Part shown: in pieces, positions 16,601 through 25,376 of the stretch
How the letters are laid out: each line of letters starts with the position of its first letter
Numbering within the stretch: position 1 is the first letter of the stretch
Source of the DNA: Bacteroidota bacterium
Lineage (GTDB): Bacteria > Bacteroidota > Bacteroidia > Chitinophagales > Saprospiraceae
Length of the DNA stretch: 64,000 bases
Assembly (NCBI GenBank): GCA_020160935.1
Contig: JAIUPL010000022.1
Location: 1-64,000, forward strand
Direction: 5' to 3'
Translations under genes and position numbers: made by a program
Notes under the pieces: model-generated
Told to the model about the DNA's origin: nothing
Databases searched by the model: none
The model's input: the letters and a program-made list of their open reading frames with translations, nothing else

Positions 16601-18472
16601 TCAGGCCATCATGCCGCCATAACCCGGCAAATGCAAATAACCTTCTTCCCGAATGGTGGCATTCAGGCCAAAATCTTTTGCAATCGCCGCCACGTCCTTC
16701 GCTTCGAGGCTGCCTTTTTCGGCCAGTTGTTGCGACAGGGCAAGTAAAAAATCGCGGTGCCGGGAAAGCAGCGTACGGGTTTCCAAGACAAGATTGGCGA
16801 TCATTTGCTCTACATCCTTGTCTGTTTGAAACTTGTCCATCGCAAACCCGTATTCCAGGCTGTAATTGGCCTGATAACGCGCATCGAACCCGTAGCGGCG
16901 CAGGTAATCCATGGCGAGCATGGTCACTTGCTCACGGTCGTTGAGGCGACCTACGGTGGCGTTGTTTTCTCCAAAAACGAGTTCTTCGGCAATACCGCCG
17001 GCCAGGAAAACATTGATTTTCTTCAGGATATTTTCCCGTGTTTCGTATATCTCATGCGGGAACGTGAACCCGGAAGCGTAACTGCTGGCCACTTTCGATT
17101 TCAACTGCAAAGGCGCCAGTCCAAACAGCACGACATATGCCACGGCGTGCCCCGCCTCGTGTACGCTCACATTGGCCACCACATCGGCGATATTGCCCTG
17201 GCGGATTTTGTCGATGCGGCCGACAAACGGGATTTCCACTGATCGTTCGCCCACCCTGGCCACTATTTTTTGCCGCTGACTATCGTAGTCGATCCTCAAA
17301 TGGCTGCTTCCATCACTGAGGGCTTCAAAAAGAAATTTGCTGAGATTGGTTTCCAGAATATCGGTCACGCTGCTGAACACCGGCCGTACACCTTGTACCG
17401 GAAACACACCATTGCGATAAATGAGTTGGAAAATAGAATCGGTGATGTCGATTTTTACCCCGAAACTCGCCTCTGCCCGGGCTACGATGCGGGCTACTTC
17501 CTTGCGAATGAGCGCTTCGAAGTCGTTTTTTCGCAGACTGGGGTAAATCAGGTGAATATTTCCAAAACGGGCCACTTGTTCGGGGCGGAAGCGGCGCGTA
17601 AGGGCATTTTTGATGTCGACCGCGGTAATTTTTTTGGTAAATGCATGGTAAATATCCGCATCCACCTCGCTGTCGGAGGTGTGGGTAGCCATCTGAAACG
17701 CTTCGTCGAGATTGCCACTGATGAGGATTAGCGTTTGGGAATAGTCGACCGGCTCGAACACGCGTTTGCGGCTTTTGGCCTGCAAAATGAGGTCGAGCAT
17801 CTGTTTTTTGCTCATTTCGGCGATGTCGACCACATCGTCCTCGAGTTCAAGCATTTTTTTCAGGTTGCGCGCTTCCCATATCCCTACCGTGTCGAGCATG
17901 GGGTCTTCATTGTCCATTTCAGCCGGTCGGCGGTTGCGTTGCCGCTGATTGAACATGAAATCGGAAATGTAGTAGTCGAAATCGTCTTTTTCGCGCTTGG
18001 CCAGTCGCCCGTCGCTGAGCAGTTCCCAGAAGTCGTTGAATTTGGTGGCGGGAACGGGCGAGCCATCTGTTTCGATGGTGTAGAAGCGCTGTATCTCGTC
18101 GAACAGCACAATGGACGGACTGCTGTCGGTGATGCTGTTGGCTTTCAGGATTGCGCTCACGCTGTTGAAAAAAGTGGTATTGTCGGAATTGCCGAGTTCT
18201 ACTTCTGCAAATTTCTCCTGAAAATCAAGGTATTGCACCATTTTCCTGACCAGGTCGGTTTTGCCGACGCCGGTCATACCCCAGAGGCAAACGATGATAG
18301 GGCGGGTCAGGATTTCCGGCATAAGGTACCACACCTGTATGTAGTCCAGCAGGTTGTCGATAATGTCGTCTATGCCAACAAAATCTTCTTTGAGCCGCAC
18401 CCGTAACAATTCAAGGGTGGCCCGCCTTTGCCGCAGTCTTTCGTGGTCGATTTGGAAGTTTACTTTATCCAT
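16601..18472 (-). CDS. AAA+ ATPase fused to an FtsH-type (M41) zinc peptidase
   Basis: 623 residues. A AAA+ module occupies residues about 1-390: Walker A GMTGVGKT (65-72), Walker B IVLFDEI (121-127), arginine-rich LTRRFRPEQV near 291-300, and a sensor-2-like GVRPV near 361. These look like the Clp/HslU branch and not FtsH. An M41 peptidase module follows: HEAGH at 438-442, AGGIAEELVFG at 491-501, and LND with the third zinc ligand Asp512. There are no membrane helices, so it is cytosolic, unlike FtsH. A low-complexity insertion lies at about 155-240. It is probably an ATP-dependent protease with its own adaptor logic. The stop lies 3 bases from the stop of the convergent gene. Confidence 0.85.
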   Translation of the reverse strand: MDKVNFQIDHERLRQRRATLELLRVRLKEDFVGIDDIIDNLLDYIQVWYLMPEILTRPIIVCLWGMTGVGKTDLVRKMVQYLDFQEKFAEVELGNSDNTTFFNSVSAILKANSITDSSPSIVLFDEIQRFYTIETDGSPVPATKFNDFWELLSDGRLAKREKDDFDYYISDFMFNQRQRNRRPAEMDNEDPMLDTVGIWEARNLKKMLELEDDVVDIAEMSKKQMLDLILQAKSRKRVFEPVDYSQTLILISGNLDEAFQMATHTSDSEVDADIYHAFTKKITAVDIKNALTRRFRPEQVARFGNIHLIYPSLRKNDFEALIRKEVARIVARAEASFGVKIDITDSIFQLIYRNGVFPVQGVRPVFSSVTDILETNLSKFLFEALSDGSSHLRIDYDSQRQKIVARVGERSVEIPFVGRIDKIRQGNIADVVANVSVHEAGHAVAYVVLFGLAPLQLKSKVASSYASGFTFPHEIYETRENILKKINVFLAGGIAEELVFGENNATVGRLNDREQVTMLAMDYLRRYGFDARYQANYSLEYGFAMDKFQTDKDVEQMIANLVLETRTLLSRHRDFLLALSQQLAEKGSLEAKDVAAIAKDFGLNATIREEGYLHLPGYGGMMA

Positions 18473-18479
18473 GGCGGGG

Positions 18480-18487
18480 CAAATGTA
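18480..18487 (-). promoter_or_regulatory. -7 box TACATTTG close to the AAA+/M41 start
   Basis: TACATTTG on the minus strand ends only 7 bases before the ATG at 18472. If used, the transcript would be nearly leaderless. An alternative is a downstream start codon. Confidence 0.4.
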
Positions 18488-18496
18488 CCCTTTATT

Positions 18497-18717
18497 TGGT
18501 TATCGGTTATTAGTTATTGGTTATTAGGGCAGGGGAAGGGGGGATAGGTTGAGTAGTTGAGTAGTTGAGATTCAACCACTCAGCGGAGGAAAGAGGTTTT
18601 ACATTACACGATTGGTTGAATCTCAACCCCTCAACCCCTCAACCCCTCAACTACTCAACTACTCAACCTATCCCCCCTTCCCCTGCCCTAATAACCAATA
18701 ACTGATAACCAATAACC
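18497..18717. repeat. Nested composite palindrome: GTTATTGG outer arms, GTTGAGTA inner arms
   Basis: From outside in: GGTTATTGG-type units, a unique spacer GGGCAGGGGAAGGGGGGATAGG, GTTGAGTAGTTGAG units, then a core TTCAACCACTC ... ATTGGTTGAA; everything is mirrored on the other side to 18717. The SPFH gene stop (TAG) touches the outer arm. It lies between two minus-strand genes. The core and inner arms match those at 39003-39383. Confidence 0.92.
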
Positions 18718-19617
18718 CTATTGCCCCAGCAATACCGGCGCGCTTTTGCCATTCATAAAGATGACTTTGGCGTTGTTGGAGGTGGCGATTTCGCGCTGGG
18801 CCTTGATTTGTTCGTACTGAATGAGTTTATCCGTCAATGTGGAGGTCAGGATACGCTGATAATCGGAAATACCCTGGGCTTCCACGCGCTTACGGTCGGC
18901 TTCCTGTTTTTCCTTTTCCAGTACGAATTTCATTTTTTGCGCCTCTTGTTCGGCATTGATTTTCGACTCGATGGTTTGTTTCACCGATTCGGGCAATTGA
19001 ATATTGCGGATCAACAGATTTTCGAGCACGATGCCGCGATCGGCAAAATCTTTTTCAATGCTTTGGAAAATTTTCTGCTGAAATTCGTCGCGCTTGCTGG
19101 AATACAAAGCAACAGCGTCGTAAAACACCGCATTGTCGCGAATTTTAGTACGTGAAACAGGGCGTACGATGACGTCTTTGATGTCTTTCCCAATGGTGCG
19201 CAGGATGTCGGGCGCTTTTTCCGGTACAATGTGATACAGGACAGAAAGATCGATCACGACTTCCAGGCCGTCGGCTGTGAGTACCCGGATAGCGTCGTCG
19301 CCTTCCTGGTCGCCTTCATCGTGTATGGCCGACATGGTATAATTTTGTGTACGCACGTCGAAGTCGACAATATCCACCAAGGGGTTGACAACGTTCAGGC
19401 CCTCCCGCAACACATCCGGCTGTACCTTACCGAAAAGTGTTTTTACGCCCACCTGGCCTGGGTCGATTTGTACGAAACAGGCGCTGAGCAGTCCGAGCAG
19501 AACAAGTCCGAATCCGGCGTACCGGCTGAGTTTTCCAGCGTTAGCAAAATTGGGGTTGATTTTGGAGAAGAAATTACCCAGCACAAAGGCTAAAATGCCG
19601 AGAATAATAAAGAACAT
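18718..19617 (-). CDS. SPFH/band 7 (prohibitin-like) membrane protein
   Basis: 299 residues. Two hydrophobic segments at the N-terminus (IILGILAFVLGNFF and YAGFGLVLLGLLSACFV) precede the SPFH domain (VGVKTLFGKVQPDVLREGLN, DGLEVVIDLSVLYHI), then a long helical region typical of prohibitin oligomerisation (AEQEAQKMKFVLEKEKQEAD). Such proteins form rings at the inner membrane and often regulate FtsH-type proteases; the M41-containing protease gene lies immediately downstream on the same strand, separated by a palindrome. Start ATG 19617 is chosen because upstream codons encode a Cys-rich, unrelated stretch. Confidence 0.9.
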   Translation of the reverse strand: MFFIILGILAFVLGNFFSKINPNFANAGKLSRYAGFGLVLLGLLSACFVQIDPGQVGVKTLFGKVQPDVLREGLNVVNPLVDIVDFDVRTQNYTMSAIHDEGDQEGDDAIRVLTADGLEVVIDLSVLYHIVPEKAPDILRTIGKDIKDVIVRPVSRTKIRDNAVFYDAVALYSSKRDEFQQKIFQSIEKDFADRGIVLENLLIRNIQLPESVKQTIESKINAEQEAQKMKFVLEKEKQEADRKRVEAQGISDYQRILTSTLTDKLIQYEQIKAQREIATSNNAKVIFMNGKSAPVLLGQ

Positions 19618-19821
19618 GATATTTGAAGTTGAAGGATGGAGAAAGTTGGTTGTTTGAACGGGCCAAATGTGTGCCCTGCATCGACAGCAATATTCGGAAT
19701 TTTCGAGCAGCGTCCGGCAGAAGTCGTCGAAAAACAATTAATAAACGATATGGATCATCGGGAATTTCTCGGGCCATGGTTCTTTCTGTTCATTCTGGGT
19801 GGATACTTCAATTTTGGGACA

Positions 19822-20053
19822 TTTCCCGTAGCGTATTTCCCGCTGAGTACGCAGAACGTAGAGTAGTTTCCCGCAGATCACGCAGATTTACCCGCAGAAC
19901 TCGCAGAACGTAGAGTGCGCCTATTTTTTCAAAGCGATCAAAATGTGTACTCTAAGTGTACTCTACATTCTGCGAGATCTGCGTGTAAATCTGCAAGATC
20001 TGCGGGAAACTACCCTACGTTCTGCACAATCTGCGGGAAATACGCTACGAAAA
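19822..20053. repeat. Composite palindrome, CGCAGATTTACC arms, GTAGAGTG core
   Basis: Arms are built from CGCAGAT/CGCAGAAC units alternating with CGTAGAGT. The mirrored copies run to about 20053, and the middle reads CGTAGAGTGCGCC ... GTGTACTCTAC. This is the largest feature of the 522-base gap between the SPFH gene and pheS. The remainder (19618-19821) shows no gene or clear motif. Confidence 0.88.
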
Positions 20054-20079
20054 TATTCATCTGCACACACCCGATAAAA

Positions 20080-20119
20080 AACAAAATCCCGAACCCTGGC
20101 CTTGACCAAAATTCGGGAT
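20080..20119 (-). terminator. Terminator of pheS
   Basis: On the minus strand, ATCCCGAA (20119-20112) pairs with TTCGGGAT (20093-20086), followed by TTTGTTTTTTAT. Confidence 0.8.
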
Positions 20120-20139
20120 AATTCAAGTTTGAATAAAGC

Positions 20140-21171
20140 CTACATGGCGGAAGAAAACTGCCGCAGGAAGCGCACGTCGTTTTCAAACAAGAGCCGGATA
20201 TCGCCGATTTCGTACAAACGCAGCGCCTGTCTTTCTATGCCCATGCCGAAAGCGAAGCCGCTGTATTTACGCGAGTCGATACCGCAGTTTTCCAGTACTT
20301 GCGGGTCGACCATGCCGCAGCCCAGAATTTCAAGCCAGCCGGTGCCCTTGGTGAGGCGGTAGTTTTTTTCCGTATCCGTTCCCAGCCAAATGTCCATTTC
20401 GGCAGATGGTTCGGTGAACGGGAAAAACGAAGGGCGCAGGCGGATTTTGGTGGCACCAAACATCTCCTGTGCAAAGTACAGCAGCGTTTGTTTCAGGTCG
20501 GCAAATGATACACCTTCATCGATGTACAGGCCTTCTACCTGGTGAAACTGGCAGTGCGAACGGGTGGAAATGGTTTCATTGCGATACACCCGGCCAGGTG
20601 CAATGATGCGAATCGGCGGTTTGCGCTGCTCCATCACGCGGGCCTGCACAGGCGAAGTGTGCGTGCGCAGCAACATACCCGGCGCATCCACCACATAAAA
20701 AGTGTCCTGCATATCGCGGGCAGGGTGGTCTTCCGGCGTGTTCATGGCCGTGAAGTTGTGCCAGTCGTCCTCAATTTCCGGGCCATCGGCCACACTGAAA
20801 CCCATTCGGGTAAAAATATCAACAATTCGGTTGAGCGTCACAGCCACGGGGTGGCGCGAACCCAGGGGCAGCGGCTCGCCGGGCGCCGTGAGGTCGAACG
20901 CCTGACCGGCAGCACTTTCTGCCTGCGCCTCAAAATCGGCTTTGAGCGACTGGTATTTTTCCTCTGCCTGTTGCTTGAGGGTATTCATCAACTGCCCATA
21001 AGCGCGTTTCTGTTCATTGGGCACCTGCCGCATTTCTTCCATCAGGCTCTTTACCAGGCCTTTGGTGCCCAGATAGCGTATACGGAATGCCTCCAACGCT
21101 TCTGCATTGGCGGGTGTTTCGGCCGCGATGGCCGCAATTGTCTGTTCTGCTTTTTCAAAAATATCCGACAT
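20140..21171 (-). CDS. pheS: Phenylalanine--tRNA ligase alpha subunit
   Basis: 343 residues, the normal length for PheS. An N-terminal coiled coil (residues 1-90) binds tRNA-Phe. The class II catalytic core follows with motif 2 around TISTRSHCQFHQVEG and motif 3 around GFAFGMGIERQALRLYEIGDIR. It charges tRNA-Phe as part of the alpha2-beta2 enzyme; pheT is not in the window. It has its own terminator, and the upstream gap is occupied by a palindrome. Confidence 0.97.
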   Translation of the reverse strand: MSDIFEKAEQTIAAIAAETPANAEALEAFRIRYLGTKGLVKSLMEEMRQVPNEQKRAYGQLMNTLKQQAEEKYQSLKADFEAQAESAAGQAFDLTAPGEPLPLGSRHPVAVTLNRIVDIFTRMGFSVADGPEIEDDWHNFTAMNTPEDHPARDMQDTFYVVDAPGMLLRTHTSPVQARVMEQRKPPIRIIAPGRVYRNETISTRSHCQFHQVEGLYIDEGVSFADLKQTLLYFAQEMFGATKIRLRPSFFPFTEPSAEMDIWLGTDTEKNYRLTKGTGWLEILGCGMVDPQVLENCGIDSRKYSGFAFGMGIERQALRLYEIGDIRLLFENDVRFLRQFSSAM

Positions 21172-21195
21172 GGTGGCGGTGGGTGGGGGGTGAAG

Positions 21196-21346
21196 TTGGT
21201 AATGGGTTGATGAGGGTTGATAAATGTTGATGAGGGTTGATAAGTGTTGATGAAAAACGGCTCAGGGTAAGGGTTGGATTTTCCATCATTGAGTGGCTTA
21301 ATATCAACCCTCATCAACCCTCATCAACACTTATCAACCCCTCAAT
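21196..21346. repeat. Composite palindrome, GTTGATGAGG arms
   Basis: GTTGATGAGGGTTGATAAGTG-type units (10-11 bp) at about 21206-21252 are mirrored at 21303-21342. The core at 21253-21302 contains AACGGCTCAGGG and a mirrored GAGTGGCTTAAT half, weakly related to the GAGTGGCTGAA cores at 18497 and 39003. The TGA stop of the deaminase gene lies in the last repeat unit. Confidence 0.88.
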
Positions 21347-21815
21347 ACAACGTCTTATCGCTTTTTTCCTGCCATTCCCTGAACACCACCAGCGCCTCTT
21401 CGCGCAAGAGGGGGATCATGGGAATTTGTCTTTGTTCGAGCGGCGTACCAATTTCTTCATAAATAAAATCGTCGTCGAACTGAATATCAGCAGCATCGGT
21501 ACGGGTGCAGCCAAAATAAACGCGTTTCGGGCGCGCCCAGTAAATAGCGCCGAGGCACATCGGGCAAGGCTCGCAAGAGGTATAAATTTCGCAGTCGTCG
21601 AGTTGAAAACTGCCGAGGTTTTGGCAGGCATCCCGAATGGCTACTACTTCCGCATGTGCGGTCGGGTCGTTGGTGGCCAGCACACGGTTGTTGCCACGCC
21701 CTACAATCTGGCCGTTTTTCACCACGATGGCGCCGAATGGCCCGCCTTCTCCTTTGTCCATACCCGCTTTCGACTGGCGGATGGCCTCCCGCATGAGTTG
21801 TTCGTTTTGATCCAT
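21342..21815 (-). CDS. Nucleoside/guanine deaminase (cytidine deaminase fold)
   Basis: 157 residues. Zinc-site motifs are TAHAEVVAIRDA (H-A-E) and SCEPCPMCLGAIYWA (P-C-x-x-C). The length and the C-terminal DDDFIYEEIG stretch fit the GuaD-like nucleoside deaminase group and not TadA, which normally lacks this tail. It probably deaminates guanine or a related base in purine salvage. The C-terminus runs to the palindrome border, which supplies the stop. Confidence 0.85.
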   Translation of the reverse strand: MDQNEQLMREAIRQSKAGMDKGEGGPFGAIVVKNGQIVGRGNNRVLATNDPTAHAEVVAIRDACQNLGSFQLDDCEIYTSCEPCPMCLGAIYWARPKRVYFGCTRTDAADIQFDDDFIYEEIGTPLEQRQIPMIPLLREEALVVFREWQEKSDKTLY

Positions 21816-21870
21816 ATGTTTGATTAAAATGCTACTATTACCTTTTTACTGCCGACCGTTGACTGACAAC

Positions 21871-24372
21871 TTATTTCCTCTTGTTCAACTCCGAAAAGAA
21901 CCGCAAAAGTTCGTCCATAGAATAAAACAGCACTTCCCGTGGTTTGGAGCCTTCGGCAGGCCCTACAATGCCCAGTCCCTCGAGTTGGTCCATGATGCGG
22001 CCGGCGCGGTTGTAGCCGAGTTTCATACGGCGCTGGATCATGCTCGTCGATCCATGCTGGGTTTCCACCACCAGTTTGGCGGCTTCTTCGAGCATGTCGT
22101 CCATATCGGCCAGTCGGAATTCCTTGTTGCCGCCGCCGCCCGGTTCGCCGTCCGGATGGAATTCGGGCAAAAAGAACGGCTCGGCAAAACCTTGTTGGTT
22201 GGCAATAAATTCGATCACTCTTTCTACCTCCGGTGTGTCGACGAACGCGCTTTGCAGGCGAATCACATCGCCCCCCACGCTGAGCAGCATGTCGCCGCGG
22301 CCGGTCAGTTGCTCGGCGCCGCCGGTGTCGAGGATGGTGCGGGAGTCGACTTTCGAAGCCACTTTGAAGGCAATACGCGCCGGGAAGTTGGCTTTGATAA
22401 CACCCGTGATAATATTCACCGAAGGGCGCTGGGTAGCGATAATCAGGTGAATACCCACGGCACGCGCCAACTGGGCAAGACGGCCGATCGGGAGTTCGAC
22501 CTCTTTACCGGCGGTCATAATCAGGTCGGCAAATTCGTCGATGATCAGCACGATATACGGCAGGAAGCGGTGCCCTTTGTTGGGGTTGAGGCGCCTTGCC
22601 ACAAATTTTTCATTGTATTCGGAAATGTTGCGCACTTCGGCCTTTTTGAGCAGGTCGTAGCGCGTTTCCATTTCAATAATCAGCGAATTGAGGGTATGCA
22701 CCACTTTGGTGGTGTCGGTCACGATGGGTTCCGTCTGGTCGGGCAGGAAACCGAGGAAGTGGTTTTCCAGGTGTGCGTATGGGAACAACTCTACCTTTTT
22801 CGGGTCGATGAGGATGAGTTTTACCTGCGACGGGTGTTTTTTGTAGAGCAGCGACATGAGCACCACGTTGATACCCACCGATTTACCCTGACCCGTGGCG
22901 CCTGCTACCAGCAAGTGTGGCATTTTGGTAAGGTCGGCCACAAACACTTCATTCTGAATGGTTTTGCCGAGTGCAATCGGCAGTTCCATTTTGGCGCGTT
23001 TGAATTTTTCGTCCTTCAGCACCTCGCGGATACCGACGGTCTGGCGCTTTTTATTGGGCACCTCGATACCGATGGTGCCTTTTCCGGGAATGGGCGCAAT
23101 GATACGAATGCCCAGCGCCGAGAGGTTCAGGGCAATGTCGTCTTCCAGGTTTTTGATTTTCGAAATACGAATGCCTTTGGCCGGGATAATTTCATACAGG
23201 GTCACGGTTGGACCGATGGTCGCCTTGATTTTTTCAATTTCAATTTTGAAATACATCAAGGTTTGAAGAATCTGGTTTTTGTTGGTTTCCAGTTCTTCGC
23301 GGTCAATTTCCAGCACGGAATTGTCGTGTTCTACCAGCAATTGCAGGTGCGGGTATTCGTAGCCCGACAGTTCGAGGGTGGGGTCGTAGGGCTCGGTCAG
23401 GTTGGCCGACTCTTCCTGTACGGCCACAACCGGTGGTTTGTAGGCATCGGCTTCATCGGGTGTGACCACTGGCGCTACGGGCACTACAATTTCCATATCA
23501 CTGTCGTCGCCGGGGCGCAGTGGTTCCGGGCGCGGCGGGAGTTCCTGTTGAATGGGTTCATCGGCGAACAGGGCAGAGCGCTGACTCAAATCGAGTGACA
23601 GTTGGGCTGTTGGAGGTGGCACAGCCACTGTAGATGTAGCCGGCGGGGCCGATTCGAGTCCGGTGAGTGGATCACTGCCGAGTTCATTGGCTGCGGGCTC
23701 CGGGCGCTGGCGGGCTGTAGCGCGGGCGGCAGCCGCGGCTTTTTGCCGTTTGCCGAAATTGCCAGTGAGCAGGTCGCGCCAGGCGAGTTTGGTTTCATCC
23801 CAGAGTTTCAGCCAGGTAAATTCTTCCAGGTCGGGATTGTTGGACCATACAAAGGTGGCTACCAATGCAAAAATCATCAGGGCGATGGTGCCAATGACAC
23901 CCAGGAAATTCTGGATATATTCGCTGATCGCTTGTCCGAAAACGCCCCCCCAGGGGAATTCGAATTTTTGCAGGAAGAAGGAACTGACAACGGAGGAAAT
24001 CACCATCAGAATCACCGTACGCTGGAAGGTGATGGTCAGGTAGCCAATTCCGGAACGGCGCACAAGCGCCAGGCCGTACTTGTATAACAGGTACACAAAT
24101 CCGTACGATGCCACCCCGAATCCCCAATAAATAATGGTATCCGAAACAAATGCGCCCAGCCGACCCAGCCAGTTGTCTACCGGCAGGTCGTCCCAGAAAA
24201 CATCCCAGGAAAACCGAAACACGATATCGTGGTCGTTTTTCCAGGTAAAGAAATAAGAGGTGAACGCTATGAACAGGTAGAACGACAGAAACAGCGAAAA
24301 AATCCCGACCAGTTTCGAGACCCTTTCACCGTCGAAGTTCATACTGAGTTGTCCGCGCTTTTTTGCTGCCAT
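21871..24372 (-). CDS. ftsK: DNA translocase FtsK
   Basis: About 833 residues. Four to five N-terminal membrane helices (residues 20-200) anchor it at the division septum. A Pro/Ala-rich linker (about 240-370) follows, then the beta domain and the RecA-like motor (Walker A GATGQGKSVG, Walker B YIVLIIDEFADL, IHLIIATQRPSVNI), and a C-terminal winged-helix gamma domain (RMKLGYNRAGRIMDQLEGLG) that reads KOPS-like sequences. It pumps DNA during chromosome segregation and activates XerCD. The start at 24372 (MAAKKRGQ) is chosen because codons further upstream are repeat-encoded (Tyr-Ser-Tyr-Val repeats). Confidence 0.96.
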   Translation of the reverse strand: MAAKKRGQLSMNFDGERVSKLVGIFSLFLSFYLFIAFTSYFFTWKNDHDIVFRFSWDVFWDDLPVDNWLGRLGAFVSDTIIYWGFGVASYGFVYLLYKYGLALVRRSGIGYLTITFQRTVILMVISSVVSSFFLQKFEFPWGGVFGQAISEYIQNFLGVIGTIALMIFALVATFVWSNNPDLEEFTWLKLWDETKLAWRDLLTGNFGKRQKAAAAARATARQRPEPAANELGSDPLTGLESAPPATSTVAVPPPTAQLSLDLSQRSALFADEPIQQELPPRPEPLRPGDDSDMEIVVPVAPVVTPDEADAYKPPVVAVQEESANLTEPYDPTLELSGYEYPHLQLLVEHDNSVLEIDREELETNKNQILQTLMYFKIEIEKIKATIGPTVTLYEIIPAKGIRISKIKNLEDDIALNLSALGIRIIAPIPGKGTIGIEVPNKKRQTVGIREVLKDEKFKRAKMELPIALGKTIQNEVFVADLTKMPHLLVAGATGQGKSVGINVVLMSLLYKKHPSQVKLILIDPKKVELFPYAHLENHFLGFLPDQTEPIVTDTTKVVHTLNSLIIEMETRYDLLKKAEVRNISEYNEKFVARRLNPNKGHRFLPYIVLIIDEFADLIMTAGKEVELPIGRLAQLARAVGIHLIIATQRPSVNIITGVIKANFPARIAFKVASKVDSRTILDTGGAEQLTGRGDMLLSVGGDVIRLQSAFVDTPEVERVIEFIANQQGFAEPFFLPEFHPDGEPGGGGNKEFRLADMDDMLEEAAKLVVETQHGSTSMIQRRMKLGYNRAGRIMDQLEGLGIVGPAEGSKPREVLFYSMDELLRFFSELNKRK

Positions 24373-24401
24373 GCCAATCGGAGTATTCGGGTTGTGGGTG
24401 G

Positions 24402-24409
24402 CAAAAGTA
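24402..24409 (-). promoter_or_regulatory. -7 box (TACTTTTG) for ftsK
   Basis: TAnnTTTG match on the minus strand, 29 bases before the ftsK start. Confidence 0.5.
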
Positions 24410-24519
24410 AGGCTTTGTTTGTATTTTCGGTATGATAGGATGGGGAGAGTATAGCAGATGCTGAAATAATGTCGGCAGGGGGATGGGGGCGGATACATGA
24501 ATGAACAACGTATGAATAT

Positions 24520-24579
24520 ACATACGAATAACATATTCGAATACACATACGAATACACATACGAATACACATACGAATA
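24520..24579. repeat. 12-bp tandem repeat (ACATACGAATAC)
   Basis: About five copies of ACATACGAATAC, the first degenerate (24515-24579), immediately left of the REP palindrome. No mirrored copy follows on the right, so it is a one-sided arm. It fills part of the 420-base ftsK-RAYT gap. Confidence 0.85.
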
Positions 24580-24680
24580 CACAGGGCGTTGCCCTGTGCT
24601 ATTGGATACGCCCTTTCAGGGCTATGCGTTACACAAAGCCCTGAAAGGGCGTATCCAATAGCATAGGGCAACGCCCTATG
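24580..24680. repeat. Paired 44-bp REP units (BIME-like) next to a RAYT gene
   Basis: Two 44-bp units face each other across a 13-base spacer: 24580-24623 and 24637-24680. Each unit contains two small hairpins, GCCCTGAAAGGGC and a second of the form ATAGGGCAACGCCCTAT, joined by a 10-base linker. Further single units occur at 35787, 45843 and 45907. This is the organisation of REP/BIME repeats mobilised by RAYT enzymes, and a RAYT gene starts 113 bases to the right. Confidence 0.92.
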
Positions 24681-24792
24681 AAACGATGAAACGTAACGAT
24701 GTAACGATAATATCAACAAATCCATCCGATTACACCGATTAATCCCCTACATTTGCAAAATAATCCTTATTCGTTAACAAACACGTTTCATT

Positions 24793-25245
24793 ATGCCACA
24801 ATCCCTCACACAGGTGTATGTGCACCTGATTTTTAGTACCAAACATCGGCAACCGTTCATCGATGACGCCATCAAACCCGCTTTGTTTGCTTGTCTGGGT
24901 AGTATTTGCCAAGCCCTGGAATGCCATCCCATCGAAGTAGGCGGCCATGACGACCATGTGCACATTCTGTGTCTGCTTTCACCGAAAATAAGCCTGATGA
25001 AACTGCTGGAAGAAGTGAAAAAGCGCTCATCCATCTGGATGAAAAAACAGCATAACTGCTATGGGGATTTTTATTGGCAAGATGGTTATGGCGCTTTCTC
25101 CGTCCATTCCTCCCAAGTAGAAATTGTAGCCCGATATATTCGAAATCAGTCGGAACACCATCGCAACAGGGATTTCAAGACCGAGTACCGGATGTTTCTG
25201 AAAAAATACAAGGTTGACTATGACGAACGCTATGTGTGGGGCTGA
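24793..25245 (+). CDS. REP-associated tyrosine transposase (RAYT, Y1/HUH family)
   Basis: 150 residues of the IS200-like Y1 transposase family. The HUH motif is H55-V56-H57 in GGHDDHVHILC, and the catalytic Tyr is probably Y115 in ARYIRNQSEHH. No second accessory gene (tnpB) is present, and the gene is flanked on its 5' side by paired REP units and not by IS ends. This points to a domesticated RAYT that processes single-stranded REP hairpins and not to an autonomous IS200 element. TACATTTG at 24748-24755 is a plausible -7 box. Its reading frame and key residues are intact. Confidence 0.9.
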   Translation: MPQSLTQVYVHLIFSTKHRQPFIDDAIKPALFACLGSICQALECHPIEVGGHDDHVHILCLLSPKISLMKLLEEVKKRSSIWMKKQHNCYGDFYWQDGYGAFSVHSSQVEIVARYIRNQSEHHRNRDFKTEYRMFLKKYKVDYDERYVWG

Positions 25246-25376
25246 ATAAGCAGATATTGGTCGTCTCGATAACGCTTACCGGCTACATTTTTTGTTGCAA
25301 TCAATTTCCCATTGGCTCGTTTTTTGTCTCAGAAATAATCCAACCAGGTCATCATACAATCTTCAAAACAGCACAG

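Noticed and set aside
21820-23598. Long plus-strand open frame opposite ftsK
   Set aside because: The ftsK frame has every expected motif; the antisense frame is open only through codon bias.
24793-25245. Complete IS200/IS605 insertion sequence
   Set aside because: No tnpB and no left/right end hairpins framing the gene; paired REP units beside it fit a RAYT better.
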